A DNA stretch of 64,000 bases from the NCBI RefSeq assembly GCF_030817015.1, contig NZ_JAUSYS010000001.1, positions 3,906,001-3,970,000 of the forward strand, given 5' to 3'. Of the stretch, positions 16,176 to 25,966 are shown piece by piece (the stretch's first letter is position 1; the number at the start of each line of letters is the position of its first letter). The position numbers and the translations under genes were made by a program. The notes under the pieces are model-generated. The model did not search any database, was not told the DNA's origin, and worked only from the letters and a program-made list of their open reading frames with translations. Origin of the DNA: Arthrobacter sp. V1I7. GTDB taxonomy: Bacteria > Actinomycetota > Actinomycetes > Actinomycetales > Micrococcaceae.

Positions 16176-18333
16176 GGGCCCGTCCGGCGACGGTCACCGT
16201 CCAGCGGCTGTCGACCAGGTCGTCGATGAGCATTACGCTCTGGCCCTGCAGCCCGGTGAGGGCCGCTTCCAGTTCCGGCCCCACCACGAGCCGGTCCCAG
16301 ACCCCGGCGAGCCGGTACGCGCTGTTGCCGCCGCGCCCGCCCGTGGGGCCGCCGTGTTCGAGCTGCAGCTGGCCGAGGTAGGGGATGCGGCCGATCTCCG
16401 AGATGCCGCGGGCCAGCGAATCCACCAGCGCGGGCTTGCCGCGGGACGGGACACTGATGATCGCGGCCGGCCGGCCTGCGCCGCTCCACCCCGGAGTGCG
16501 GGCGTCTCCGGCTCCCCATTCCCGCAGGACCTGGACGCAGGCCTGCAGCATGCCGGGGTCCACCGTGCGGTCCGGAGCCCCTGCGGCGAAGGCCTCACGC
16601 AGTGCACCGCCCCAGCCAAGGTCCGTGAGACGGGCCAGCGCCCGGCCGCCTGCTACGCTTTCCGCCGGCTTGATCTTGCCCTTCACGCTCACGCCGAGGC
16701 GGTCCATGCCGCTGGGCCACTGCAGCCTCGGTTCCAGCGGCACGCCGGCGCGGCTCAGCGTCTGGCCCGCGGCTTCCGTGGCGGAGGCGGCAATGTCTGC
16801 CGGGAACCACCGCCCGGCGCAGTTGTCGCAGCGTCCGCAGGAGTGCGCGGTCTCGTCGTCGAGGACCGAGGTGATGTATTCCATCCGGCAGCCGGCGGTG
16901 TCCTGGTAGATGACCATGGAATCCTGCTCGTCCACCCGGGCCTCGGCAATCCGGCTGTACCGTTCGGCGTCGTACGTCCAGGGCTGGCCGGTGGAGCGCC
17001 AGCCGCCGCCCACGCGTTCCACGGCCCCGTCCACTGCCAGCACCTTCAGCAGCAGTTCCAGCGGCGTCCGGCGCAGGTCCACGCGGGCCTCGAGCGCCAC
17101 GGTGGACACGGCGGTTCCCGCTTCGGCGAGCGCCGTCAGGACAGCGGCGGCCTTCTCCTCCGACGGCATCGACGCGGTGGCGAAGTACTGCCAGATGTCG
17201 CGGTCCTCGGAGCCGGGCAGCAGCAGCACATCGGCGTTCGCGGCACCTCGGCCGGCGCGGCCCACCTGCTGGTAGTAGGCCACCGGCGAGGACGGGGCGC
17301 CCAGGTGCACGACGAAGCCGAGGTCCGGCTTGTCGAAGCCCATGCCGAGGGCGGAGGTGGCCACGAGGGCCTTGACCTGGTTGTCCTTGAGGAGCTGTTC
17401 CGCGCGTTCCCGGTCTGCAGGGTCAGTGCGTCCGGTGTAGGCGAGCACCTCGTGGCCCGCTTCGGCCAGGAGACGTGCGGTGTCCTCGGCCGCGGACACC
17501 GTGAGCGTGTAGATGATGCCGCTGCCGGGCAGGTCCGAAAGGTGCGTCAGCAGCCAGCCCAGCCGGTCGCGGGAGTCCGGCAGGCTCAGCACCCCCAGCC
17601 GCAGCGATTCCCGGCCCAGGGCGCCGCGGATGGTCAGCACCCCGGCGCCCAGCTGCTCCTCGATGTCGTGGACCACCCGGGAGTTGGCGGTGGCCGTGGT
17701 GGCCAGCACCGGCACGGACTCCGGCAGCTGCGTGATCAGGTCCGCGATGCGGCGGTAGTCGGGCCGGAAGTCATGGCCCCAGTCCGAGATGCAGTGCGCC
17801 TCATCGATGACCAGGAGCCCGGTGCGGCGGATCAGCTCCGGCAGCTGGTTCTCGCGGAAGGAGGGGTTGGTGAGCCGTTCCGGTGACACCAGCAGGACAT
17901 CGACCTCGTCGGCGGCCAGCTGCTCGCGGACGGTGTCCCATTCCAGCTGGTTGGCGGAGTTGATGGCAACGGCGCGGACACCGGCCCGGGCCGCGGCCGC
18001 AACCTGGTCGCGCATCAGCGCCAGCAGCGGGGAAACGATCAGGGTGGGGCCGGCGCCGCGGCGGCGGAGCAGCAGGGAGGACACAAAATACACGGCCGAC
18101 TTGCCCCAGCCGGTGCGCTGCACGACGAGGGCGCGCCGGCCGGCGTCGACCAGCGCCTCAATGGCCTCAAACTGGCCGTCATGGAACTCCGCGGCCGGGT
18201 GCCCGACCAGCTCGCGCAGCACCTCCTGCGCCTGTTCCCGCGTCCCGGAAACCCCTGCCGAACCGGTGGTGGAAGCACCGGCAGGAGCGGAGTTGAGTGC
18301 GGGAAGGACTGCAGCGTTCTGGTTATTGGCCAT
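16120..18333 (-). CDS. RecQ family DNA helicase with C-terminal phosphoribosyltransferase-like domain
   Basis: A 737-residue protein. The superfamily 2 helicase core shows motif I QRTGWGKSA (72-80), motif II DEAH (177-180) with CISDWGHDFRPDY, ATTATAN, and motif VI QQVGRAGRG. A zinc-binding CGRCDNC cluster follows, then a winged-helix-like region. The last 130 residues contain an orotate-type phosphoribosyltransferase motif, VMLIDDLVDSRWT, resembling the ComF fold. RecQ unwinds DNA 3' to 5' in repair. The ATG at 18333 is the best start; a GGAGG stretch lies 16 bases upstream, rather far. It diverges from the phosphomannomutase gene. Confidence 0.9.
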   Translation of the reverse strand: MANNQNAAVLPALNSAPAGASTTGSAGVSGTREQAQEVLRELVGHPAAEFHDGQFEAIEALVDAGRRALVVQRTGWGKSAVYFVSSLLLRRRGAGPTLIVSPLLALMRDQVAAAARAGVRAVAINSANQLEWDTVREQLAADEVDVLLVSPERLTNPSFRENQLPELIRRTGLLVIDEAHCISDWGHDFRPDYRRIADLITQLPESVPVLATTATANSRVVHDIEEQLGAGVLTIRGALGRESLRLGVLSLPDSRDRLGWLLTHLSDLPGSGIIYTLTVSAAEDTARLLAEAGHEVLAYTGRTDPADRERAEQLLKDNQVKALVATSALGMGFDKPDLGFVVHLGAPSSPVAYYQQVGRAGRGAANADVLLLPGSEDRDIWQYFATASMPSEEKAAAVLTALAEAGTAVSTVALEARVDLRRTPLELLLKVLAVDGAVERVGGGWRSTGQPWTYDAERYSRIAEARVDEQDSMVIYQDTAGCRMEYITSVLDDETAHSCGRCDNCAGRWFPADIAASATEAAGQTLSRAGVPLEPRLQWPSGMDRLGVSVKGKIKPAESVAGGRALARLTDLGWGGALREAFAAGAPDRTVDPGMLQACVQVLREWGAGDARTPGWSGAGRPAAIISVPSRGKPALVDSLARGISEIGRIPYLGQLQLEHGGPTGGRGGNSAYRLAGVWDRLVVGPELEAALTGLQGQSVMLIDDLVDSRWTVTVAGRALRLAGAGAVLPLVLGQAG

Positions 18334-18457
18334 TGATTCAGTATCCCAGCCTCCTCCAAGGGCCGCGAAGCCGGGCACGGAAAGGTGGAAAACCTGGCCG
18401 CTTGCGCCGCCACTGCTCCTCCACAGGGTCCTTGGGCTTCCACGTAAGATAAGACGC

Positions 18458-19878
18458 GTGACTACGGACAAGACGAAGACTTTTGACCTCTCGGCCTCCT
18501 TCAAGGCCTACGACGTGCGCGGAATTGTGGGCGAATCCATTACCGCGGAAATCGTCGAGGCTGTGGGGGCGGCGTTCGTCGACGTCCTGGACCTCGAAGG
18601 TCAGACGGTGCTGGTGGGCGGCGACATGCGCCCGTCGTCCCCCGAGTTCAGCAAGGCCTTCGCCAACGGTGCCGCCACCCGCGGGGCCAACGTGCAGCTG
18701 CTGGACCTGATCTCCACCGACGAGCTCTACTACGCCTGCGGCTCCCTCGACGCGGCCGGTGCCGTGTTCACCGCGAGCCACAACCCGGCGGCCTATAACG
18801 GCATTAAGATGGCCAAGGCCGGCGCCGTGCCGATCTCCTCCGAAACCGGGCTCAAGGAGATCCAGGCCCTCGCCGAGGAATACCTCAACGCCGGCGCCAT
18901 CCCCGAGGCCGCCAGCCGCGGCCTGATCGGCGTGCAGGACGTCCTCCGCGGCTATGCCGAGTACCTGCGCGGCCTCGTGGACCTCCGCGCGGGTCACGCC
19001 CGCTGAAGGTCGTCGTGGACGCCGGCAACGGCATGGCCGGCCTGACCACCCCGGCGGTGCTCGGTGATGCCATGCTGGCCAAGCTTCCGCTGGAAATCGT
19101 CCCGCTCTACTTCGAGCTGGACGGGTCCTTCCCGAACCACCCCGCCAACCCGCTGGAGCCGGAAAACCTGCGTGACCTGCAGGCCGCCGTCGTCGAACAC
19201 GGCGCGGACATCGGTCTGGCCTTCGACGGCGACGCCGACCGCTGCTTCGTCATCGACGAGCGCGGTGAGCCCGTCTCGCCGTCGGCGATCACCGGAATGG
19301 TGGCCCGCCGGGAGATCGCCCGGGCGCAGGGGCTGGGCGAGGCCAATCCCATCGTCATCCACAATCTCCTGACGTCCCGGGCTGTTCCCGAACTGGTGGA
19401 ACGCCACGGCGGCAAGGCGGTCCGTACCCGTGTGGGCCATTCCTTCATCAAGGCGGTCATGGCCGCAGAGGGCGCCATCTTCGGCGGCGAGCACTCGGCC
19501 CACTTTTACTTCCGTGACTTCTGGAACGCGGACACCGGCATGCTGGCCGCCATGCACGTCCTGGCAGCCCTGGGCGAGCAGGACAGTCCGCTGTCCGCGC
19601 TGGGCCGCGAATACGAACCGTACGTGTCCTCCGGCGAGATCAACTCCGAAATCGAGGACAAGGCCGCCGCCGTGGAACGGGTCCGGCAGGACTTCCGTTC
19701 CGAGGACGTCGAGGTGGACTACCTTGACGGCAGCACGTTCATCGCCACCGGCGGCAGCTACTGGTTCAACCTGCGGCCGTCCAACACCGAGCCGTTCCTG
19801 CGCCTGAACGTCGAAGCCACGGACAGGGGCACCATGGAACTCATCCGTGACCGCGTCCTGACGCTGGTCCGGGGCTAG
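18458..19878 (+). pseudogene. manB: phosphomannomutase/phosphoglucomutase, frameshifted
   Basis: This enzyme interconverts hexose 6- and 1-phosphates for nucleotide-sugar synthesis. The first part (GTG 18458 to TGA 19006) holds SFKAYDVRGIVGE and the phosphoserine loop TASHNPAAYNGIK. The second part, in another frame, continues at RPLKVVVDAGNGM and holds the metal loop AFDGDADR, GGEHSAH and RPSNTEPFLRLNVE. The frames switch at about 18986-18990, where five bases (CGCGC) stand in place of the one residue I recall at this point in homologues, consistent with a 2-base insertion or 1-base deletion. Both halves are otherwise intact, so this is either a recent mutation or a sequence error. It leads a short operon. 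Confidence 0.85.
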
Positions 19879-19884
19879 ACGGCG

Positions 19885-20412
19885 ATGGAGATTCCCGAAA
19901 GCGGCGTGCGGACCGGAGAAAACCAGGCCGGGGCCCTGCAGCCGGCCGATCCCGCCGAAGACTCCTGGCGCGGATCCGTGCCGGAGGCCAGCGCAACCGA
20001 TCTGGAGAACCTGCTCGGCACCGGAGTCGGCGCAGCGCAGGAACAGCTGGAGCGAAACGGCGGCTTCCTTCCCTTCGCCCTGGTGGTGGAGAACGACGGC
20101 GAGGTGCGGCTGGTTGCCGTAACGCCGGCCGACGCCGCGGAGGGCAGCGACGCGGATTTCGACGCGGATTCGATGATCAGCGACCTCACCGAGCTGCTCC
20201 GGCAGCACCGGGACGAGTTCCGTGCCGCCGCCGTGGTCTGCGACATCACCCTGCTGGAAGAAGACTCGGACGCCATTCATGTGGCCGCCGAGCACCGGGA
20301 CGGTTCCCTGTTCGCCGCGGTCCTGCCCTACACCGCGAATCCGGAGACGCAGGAGCTGGAGTTCGGCCTGCTTTCCGCCGATACGAACAAGCCCGCCGTC
20401 TGGGTGGACTAG
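19885..20412 (+). CDS. hypothetical protein downstream of phosphomannomutase
   Basis: A 175-residue acidic protein with no family I recognise. It starts 6 bases after the manB stop, so it is probably co-transcribed. The centre (about 60-150) looks like an alternating alpha/beta domain (FLPFALVVENDGEVRLVAV, AAAVVCDITLLEE, LFAAVLPYT). No membrane segment or signal peptide. The role is unknown. Confidence 0.75.
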   Translation: MEIPESGVRTGENQAGALQPADPAEDSWRGSVPEASATDLENLLGTGVGAAQEQLERNGGFLPFALVVENDGEVRLVAVTPADAAEGSDADFDADSMISDLTELLRQHRDEFRAAAVVCDITLLEEDSDAIHVAAEHRDGSLFAAVLPYTANPETQELEFGLLSADTNKPAVWVD

Positions 20413-20431
20413 ACCGGCCTCGGCTGGTGTC

Positions 20432-20881
20432 ATGAAGATCAACGCCTTCGCGGATGTCAGCCTGCGCGCCATGATGGTGCTCGCAGCCGCTCCCGACGGC
20501 GGACTCCTCACCACCCAGAGCATCGCCGACGCCGTGGGAACGCCGTACAACCACGTCAGCAAGGCGGTCGCGAAGCTCCGCGAGCTGGGCCTGATCGAGA
20601 TCGAGCGGGGCCGCCGCGGCGGGTCGAGGCTCAGCGGCGCCGGCCGCGCCGCCACCGTGGGACAACTCCTGCGCCAGCTGGACACCCGGACCGATCCGGC
20701 CGATTGCGTCGCCGCGACAGCCACCTGCCCGTTGGTCAACGAATGCCGGCTCCGGGCCGCCCTGTCCCGGGCCCGCGAGGCGTTCTACAGCGAACTCGAC
20801 GGCATCGTCGTCGCGTCCCTGCCCACCTCGCGGCAAATGAACCCCGTGTTCCAGGCCATCGGGCTGCGCCCCGGGCTCTGA
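20432..20881 (+). CDS. nsrR: Rrf2 family regulator, NsrR-like nitric oxide sensor
   Basis: A 149-residue winged-helix regulator. The N-terminal DNA-binding domain has MKINAFADVSLRAMM and VGTPYNHVSKAVAKLRELGLIE with a recognition helix and wing GRRGGSRL. Three cysteines in a C-x6-C-x5-C arrangement (DCVAATATCPLVNEC, about 91-105) match the Fe-S cluster site of NsrR, which loses DNA binding on exposure to nitric oxide. The neighbour downstream is flavohemoglobin, the classic NsrR target, with a palindrome in between. The ATG at 20432 is the family start. Confidence 0.88.
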   Translation: MKINAFADVSLRAMMVLAAAPDGGLLTTQSIADAVGTPYNHVSKAVAKLRELGLIEIERGRRGGSRLSGAGRAATVGQLLRQLDTRTDPADCVAATATCPLVNECRLRAALSRAREAFYSELDGIVVASLPTSRQMNPVFQAIGLRPGL

Positions 20882-20924
20882 GCCGCCAGCCGGGCCGGCC
20901 GGCACGCCCGGGAGTCCCGGCGAT

Positions 20925-20953
20925 TTGGCCATGTTTTCTACGCCGTGTAGAAC
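20925..20953 (+). promoter_or_regulatory. candidate hmp promoter
   Basis: TTGGCC (20925-20930) and TAGAAC (20948-20953) are separated by 17 bases. A transcript would begin near 20960, at the edge of the palindrome. A second -10-like TATAGAT lies at 20959. Confidence 0.4.
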
Positions 20954-20962
20954 TGAGCTATA

Positions 20963-20989
20963 GATACTCGTATTTCAAATGCGGGTATT
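20963..20989. promoter_or_regulatory. NsrR-type operator upstream of hmp
   Basis: Imperfect palindrome with 13-base arms around a single central C (20976): GATACTCGTATTT and AAATGCGGGTATT. Ten of 13 positions are complementary. The one-base centre resembles the 11-1-11 layout described for actinobacterial NsrR sites. It lies over the likely transcription start, about 50 bases before the hmp coding region. Confidence 0.6.
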
Positions 20990-21036
20990 CAGCCGGTCCG
21001 GTTGAAGACGCCCGGGCCACTATCTCAGGAGTCAAC

Positions 21037-22197
21037 ATACTCTCGGACAAGTCCTTCCCCGTCATCGAGGCCACTCTTCCGCTGGTCGGTTCCCGGATCG
21101 GGGATATCACGCCCAAGTTCTACGCCCGCCTCTTCGCAGCCCACCCCGAATTGCTGGACGGGCTCTTCAGCCGCTCCAACCAGCGCTCCGGCAACCAGCA
21201 GCAGGCCCTGGCCGGGAGCATCGCCGCTTTCGCCAGCCACCTGGTCAGCAACCCCGGAACCCTCCCCGAGACCGTACTCGCCCGCATCGCACACCGGCAT
21301 GCCTCCCTCGGCATCACCGAGCCGCAGTACCAGGTGGTTTACGAGCACCTCTTCGCCGCCATTGCCGAGGATCTGGCCGACGTCATCACTCCTGAAATCG
21401 CCGAGGCCTGGACCGAGGTGTACTGGCTCATGGCGGACGCGCTGATCAAGCTGGAGAAGGGCCTCTACGCGGCGCAGGCCAACGGCAAGATGTGGAGCCC
21501 CTGGCGCGTCGCCGCGAAGACCGCCGCCGGCACCGGTGCCATGACCTTCACGCTCGAACCCGCCGATGACACCCCTATTACGCCCGCACTGCCGGGCCAG
21601 TATGTCAGCGTCAAGGTTCAGCTCCCGGACGGACTCCGCCAGGTCCGCCAGTACTCGCTCTCCGGTGACGCCGGCACCAGCCGCACTTTTACCACCAAGA
21701 AAGACGACGGCGGCGAGGTCTCGCCTGTACTGCACAACACGGTCCAGGTGGGCGACGTCCTCGAAGTGTCGAACCCCTACGGCGAAATCACCATCAAGGA
21801 CAGCGACGGCCCGGTGGTCCTGGCCTCCGCCGGTATCGGCTGCACGCCGACCGCCTCCATCCTGCGTTCCCTGGCCGCGTCCGGCTCCGAGCGCCAGGTC
21901 CTGGTGCTGCATGCGGAGAGCACCCTGGACAGCTGGGCCCTCCGTTCCCAGATGACGGACGACGTCGAACGCCTCGACGGTGCGGATCTGATGCTCTGGC
22001 TGGAACAGCCGGTCGCCGGAACCAGGGCGGGCTACATGACCCTGCGCGAGGTGGACCTGCCGGCCAACGCCTCGCTGTACCTCTGCGGGCCGCTGCCGTT
22101 CATGAAGAGCATCCGCAATGAGGCCATCAACGCCGGCATCCCGGCCACCCGGATCCACTACGAGGTCTTCGGTCCGGACATCTGGCTCGCCAGCTAG
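21037..22197 (+). CDS. hmp: flavohemoglobin, nitric oxide dioxygenase (apparent ATA start)
   Basis: Flavohemoglobin converts nitric oxide to nitrate using oxygen and NAD(P)H. The 386-residue protein has a globin domain (about 1-137, with FPVIEATLPLVGSRIGDITPKFY and the proximal histidine near IAHRHASLGI) and a ferredoxin-reductase-like part with RQYSLSGDAG (FAD), ASAGIGCTPT (NAD) and a C-terminal EVFGPD. The natural start, by comparison with known homologues beginning M-L-S-D-K, falls on ATA at 21037, with AGGAG 5 bases upstream. No ATG, GTG or TTG lies in frame for well over 70 bases upstream. The stop-free upstream frame overlaps nsrR. Confidence 0.88.
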   Translation: MLSDKSFPVIEATLPLVGSRIGDITPKFYARLFAAHPELLDGLFSRSNQRSGNQQQALAGSIAAFASHLVSNPGTLPETVLARIAHRHASLGITEPQYQVVYEHLFAAIAEDLADVITPEIAEAWTEVYWLMADALIKLEKGLYAAQANGKMWSPWRVAAKTAAGTGAMTFTLEPADDTPITPALPGQYVSVKVQLPDGLRQVRQYSLSGDAGTSRTFTTKKDDGGEVSPVLHNTVQVGDVLEVSNPYGEITIKDSDGPVVLASAGIGCTPTASILRSLAASGSERQVLVLHAESTLDSWALRSQMTDDVERLDGADLMLWLEQPVAGTRAGYMTLREVDLPANASLYLCGPLPFMKSIRNEAINAGIPATRIHYEVFGPDIWLAS

Positions 22198-22299
22198 CCG
22201 AGTTCGACGGCGGCCTGGCACCTTTCGCAGCAAAGGCGCTGGGCTGCCGTCGGGGTTAAACCGAGCAAACAGCCCGGACATCTGGCTCCCCCGCACCGG

Positions 22300-23679
22300 T
22301 CACCCGGCGGCCGGAACCCCGGTGATCGCGTGGCCGAAGCGCAACAGGTTGCCCGGGTCGTAGCTGGACTTTGCGGCCCTCATCCGTTCGTAGACCGCCG
22401 GCGACCATGCCCGGGCACGGTCAGCCTCATCGCCCGGCTCGCCGTGGAAGTTGACCAGCGTGTACCCGGTCGAATAGGGAGCCATCGCGGCGAGGATGGC
22501 ACGGATGGATTCGGTGACGGCCGGCAGCACCGGCGGCAGCTTGAACCCGAGGAGGAACAGCAGGAACGCCGCGTCGCGTCCGGAGACGGCGTCCGGCAGG
22601 ACACCGCCGCGGGACAGCGCCCCGCCCAGGGGCCGGATCTCGATCATGAGCAGCGGGCAGTCCGTACCGTCCCCGGCAAGCCTGAGCAGCTCCCCGACGG
22701 CCTCCTCGCCAAATTCCTTCAGGAGCGCGCCACCGTCCGTGAACGGGAGCGGATCCACCGGATCCATATGGATCTGGTCGACGTCCAGGTAGTTCATGGG
22801 CCCGGCCGTGTCCATCAAAGGGGTCGAGACCGCGCGCATCGGAGCAAGTAGCGCATCGCCTTCCTCCCGGTTCCCAAGGAAGGCCAGGCGCAGGTGGACC
22901 ACAAACTGGCCCCGGAGCGGTGCGGGAACGAAGTCCATGTCCGGAAGGCGCAGCAGGGAGATCGACGGCGAGGCAGCGTCAGGAAGCGTGGGCAGCCACG
23001 CGCGGAACGCGGCCAGGACAGGGGCCGCATCCGCCCCGGGGTAAATAATCCCTCCGCCGTAGAACTCGCCCAGCGGAAAGAGGCTGAACTCGAGGGCGGT
23101 GACGATCCCGAAGTTGCCCTTGCCCCCGCACATCAGTGCGAAGAGCTCGGCCTCGGCATCGATCCGACGCAGCGCGCCGTCGGCAGTTACGACCTCCATG
23201 CTGCGGACGTGGTCCGCCGCGAAGCCGTGGGCGTGGCCCAGCACGGGCAGTCCCCCGCCGAGGGTGTATCCGACCACGCCGACGTCGGTGCTCGATCCGT
23301 GCAGTCCGATCAGCCCATGCGGGACGCTCGCTTCCAGGACGCTCCGCCATTTGACGCCGGCCCCGACCTGGGCGGTCCGTTCGACCGGATCGATCTGCAC
23401 CTCCTGCAGCCGCCGCGTGTTGATGAGCAGCCCGCCGTCGACCGCCGATTCCGTGCCGTGCCCGGTGGACTGGACGGAGACCGGCAGTCGGCGTTCCGCC
23501 GCCCACTTCACCCCGGCGGCGACGTCCTGCGCGTCTGCGGCACCAAGCACGACGTCGGGCCGGTGGACCGTGGCGACGTTAAACGCGAACGTCTCCTCGG
23601 CGAATTCGGGACTGTCCGGCACGGCCACGATGCCGCTGACGGCCATGGACAAGGCATGGATGTCGTCGTTGACGAGCAT
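22300..23679 (-). CDS. BBE-type FAD-linked oxidoreductase
   Basis: A 459-residue flavoprotein of the berberine-bridge/VAO class. The FAD_binding_4 domain (about 40-180) contains the putative covalent-flavin histidine in VSVQSTGHG, then GVVGYTLGGGLPVLGHAHGFAADHV and GGKGNFGIVTALEF. The C-terminal BBE motif is SSYDPGNLLRFGHAI. The usual second flavin-linking cysteine is not evident, so linkage may be single. The substrate is unknown; family members oxidise sugars, alkaloids or alcohols. The ATG at 23679 follows CAGGAGTTCATC. No signal peptide, so it is probably cytoplasmic. Confidence 0.88.
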   Translation of the reverse strand: MLVNDDIHALSMAVSGIVAVPDSPEFAEETFAFNVATVHRPDVVLGAADAQDVAAGVKWAAERRLPVSVQSTGHGTESAVDGGLLINTRRLQEVQIDPVERTAQVGAGVKWRSVLEASVPHGLIGLHGSSTDVGVVGYTLGGGLPVLGHAHGFAADHVRSMEVVTADGALRRIDAEAELFALMCGGKGNFGIVTALEFSLFPLGEFYGGGIIYPGADAAPVLAAFRAWLPTLPDAASPSISLLRLPDMDFVPAPLRGQFVVHLRLAFLGNREEGDALLAPMRAVSTPLMDTAGPMNYLDVDQIHMDPVDPLPFTDGGALLKEFGEEAVGELLRLAGDGTDCPLLMIEIRPLGGALSRGGVLPDAVSGRDAAFLLFLLGFKLPPVLPAVTESIRAILAAMAPYSTGYTLVNFHGEPGDEADRARAWSPAVYERMRAAKSSYDPGNLLRFGHAITGVPAAG

Positions 23680-24064
23680 GATGAACTCCTGAGGGCTCGC
23701 TTCAGCGAGCAGGTCGGGGGCACAGCTGCATGCGCCTGGAATGCCCCAGCACTCTCTCCGGTCGGCGGACGGCCCGGCTGATGAATGCGGTCGAGCCTAG
23801 TGTGCTTCCTCGGACCCTGGCTAGAGACCAAAGTCCCCCAGTGAACTACCTATCTGACACCCGTGGCCCGGCGCTGGCTTCGGGGGCTGATACCCACACC
23901 TCGGCCTCGGCGCCCGCCACGGCGGGACCGTACCCCAACACGAACTACGGCATCACCCTGGACACCGGCCTCATGGCCGGCTGGACCGTGTCCAGCCGGC
24001 CATCACGGGCACCGGCGCCGACAGCTCCTGGTTCTGGTCCCGACAAGCGACAGCTGCCGCTGAC
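23680..24064. other. intergenic region without a convincing gene
   Basis: A plus-strand frame is open across this gap but has poor codon structure and ends in the pckG terminator. A stretch at 23840-24000 reads as Thr/Ser/Gly-rich residues that may be an old gene fragment; I cannot name it. Confidence 0.4.
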
Positions 24065-24107
24065 GACGGCGGCGCCGCACCTCTCGAAAAGGTGCGGCGC
24101 CGCCGTC
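24065..24107 (-). terminator. pckG terminator hairpin
   Basis: A perfect 17-bp inverted repeat (24065-24081 and 24091-24107) around a 9-base loop, 27 bases beyond the pckG stop. It lacks a T tract on the minus strand. Confidence 0.75.
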
Positions 24108-24133
24108 GGTCACTGCTGCTGTGGTGCCGGCTG

Positions 24134-25966
24134 CTAGCGAGCCGCCAGACGGGACTTCAGTCCCACGAATTCGGCGCGGAGCGCCTTCGGCAGCGACTCG
24201 CCGAACCTGGCGAACCACTCTTCGATTGAGGCCAGCTCTGCCGCCCACTCCTCGGGATCCACGCGGACCGCGTCTTCAACGTGCGCCTCGGTCAGATCCA
24301 TGCCCGTGAGGTCCAGGGAGTCTCCGGTCGGTACGTAGCCGATCGGCGTATCGACGGCGTCAGCCTTGCCTTCGAGGCGCTCGATGGCCCACTTCAACAC
24401 CCGGGCGTTGTCGCCGAAGCCGGGCCAGGCGAAGCCGCCGTCGGCCGTGCGCCGGAACCAGTTGACCAGGAAAATCTTGGGCAGGCGTTCCTGGTTGGCC
24501 TTGGCGGACAGGTTGACCCAGTGGTTCAGGTAATCGCCTGCGTCGTAGCCGATGAACGGCAGCATGGCCATCGGGTCGCGCCGCAGTACGCCGACCTGGC
24601 CCGCGGCCGCCGCCGTGGTCTCCGAGGAGAGCGTCGAACCCATGAACACGCCGTTGGACCAGCTGCGGGCCTGCGTCACCAGGGGGATGGTGGTCTTGCG
24701 GCGTCCGCCGAACAGGATCGCGGACAGCTCGACACCGTCAGGGCTGAAGTATTCCTCGGCCAGCATGTCGATCTGGGAGATCGGCGTGCAGAAGCGGGAG
24801 TTCGGGTGGGCTGCCGGCTTGTCCGAACCAGGCGTCCAGGAGTTGCCCTGCCAGTCGGTCAGGTGCGCTGGGGTCTCCTCCGTCATGCCCTCCCACCACA
24901 CGCCGCCGTCGTCGGTGAGGGCGACGTTGGTGAAGATGCTGTGGCCCTTGGCGATGGCGCGCATGGCATTGGGGTTGGTGCCCCAGCCGGTGCCAGGGGC
25001 GACGCCGAACAGGCCGGCCTCCGGGTTGGTGGCGCGCAGTTCGCCTTCCTTGCCGATCCGCATCCAGGTGATGTCGTCACCGAGGGTTTCGACTTTCCAG
25101 CCCTCGATGGTCGGATCAAGCAGGGCGAGATTGGTCTTGCCGCAGGCCGACGGGAAAGCCGCGGAGATGTAGTACTTCTTCTGCTCCGGGGAGGTGAGCT
25201 TGAGGATGAGCATGTGCTCGGCGAGCCAGCCCTCGTCGCGGGCCATGACCGAGGCGATACGCAGGGCGTAGCACTTCTTGCCCAGCAGGGCGTTTCCGCC
25301 GTAGCCGGAGCCGAAGGACCAGATGGAGCGCTCTTCGGGGAAGTGCACAATCCACTTGTCCGGGTTGCAGGGCCACGGGACGTCGGCCTGGCCGGGGGCC
25401 AGCGGGGCACCCAGGGAATGCAGAGCGGGGACGAAGAAGGCGTCTGTAGCGGTGATGCGGTCCAGGACCTCGGTGCCGATCTGGGCCATGATGCGCATGG
25501 AGGCGACAACGTAGGCACTGTCCGTGATCTCCACGCCGAACTTGGGATCCTCGGCGTCGAGGTGGCCCATGACGAAGGGGATGACGTACATTGTGCGGCC
25601 GCGCATGGAACCGGCGAACAGGCCCTGCAGCTTCGTCTTCATCTCCGCCGGAGCCATCCAGTTATTGGTGAAACCTGCGTCGCGCTTGTTTTCGGAGCAG
25701 ATGAAGGTCTGCTCTTCGACGCGGGCCACGTCGGCGGGGTCGGAGAACGCTGCGAAGGACTTGGGGAACAGCTCCTCGTTCAGCCGGGTCAGGGTGCCGG
25801 CTGCTACCAGCTCGTCAGTGAGCCGGGTGTTCTCCTCTTCGGATCCGTCAACCCAGTGGATCCGGTCCGGCTGGGTCAGTTCAGCTATCTCTTCGACCCA
25901 TGCCAGCAGACCGGCATGTGTGGTGGGTGCTTTTTCAAGCAGCGGCAGTCGCGCCAGATCGCCCAT
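24134..25966 (-). CDS. pckG: phosphoenolpyruvate carboxykinase (GTP)
   Basis: Converts oxaloacetate and GTP to phosphoenolpyruvate, CO2 and GDP, the entry step of gluconeogenesis. At 610 residues it has the standard length. Visible signatures: [15 protein letters not shown], the kinase-1a/P-loop FPSACGKTN (271-279) with the reactive cysteine, the metal site [12 protein letters not shown], and [12 protein letters not shown]. The ATG at 25966 follows an AGGAAGGGA sequence. It is monocistronic with a strong hairpin behind it. A GTGA-N6-TCAC site about 150 bases upstream suggests control by a CRP/GlxR-type regulator. Confidence 0.97.
   Translation of the reverse strand: MGDLARLPLLEKAPTTHAGLLAWVEEIAELTQPDRIHWVDGSEEENTRLTDELVAAGTLTRLNEELFPKSFAAFSDPADVARVEEQTFICSENKRDAGFTNNWMAPAEMKTKLQGLFAGSMRGRTMYVIPFVMGHLDAEDPKFGVEITDSAYVVASMRIMAQIGTEVLDRITATDAFFVPALHSLGAPLAPGQADVPWPCNPDKWIVHFPEERSIWSFGSGYGGNALLGKKCYALRIASVMARDEGWLAEHMLILKLTSPEQKKYYISAAFPSACGKTNLALLDPTIEGWKVETLGDDITWMRIGKEGELRATNPEAGLFGVAPGTGWGTNPNAMRAIAKGHSIFTNVALTDDGGVWWEGMTEETPAHLTDWQGNSWTPGSDKPAAHPNSRFCTPISQIDMLAEEYFSPDGVELSAILFGGRRKTTIPLVTQARSWSNGVFMGSTLSSETTAAAAGQVGVLRRDPMAMLPFIGYDAGDYLNHWVNLSAKANQERLPKIFLVNWFRRTADGGFAWPGFGDNARVLKWAIERLEGKADAVDTPIGYVPTGDSLDLTGMDLTEAHVEDAVRVDPEEWAAELASIEEWFARFGESLPKALRAEFVGLKSRLAAR

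Noticed and set aside
23730..24137. Plus-strand 135-codon frame between the flavoprotein and pckG
   Set aside because: It runs through the pckG terminator hairpin, and its composition changes along its length; no start signal.
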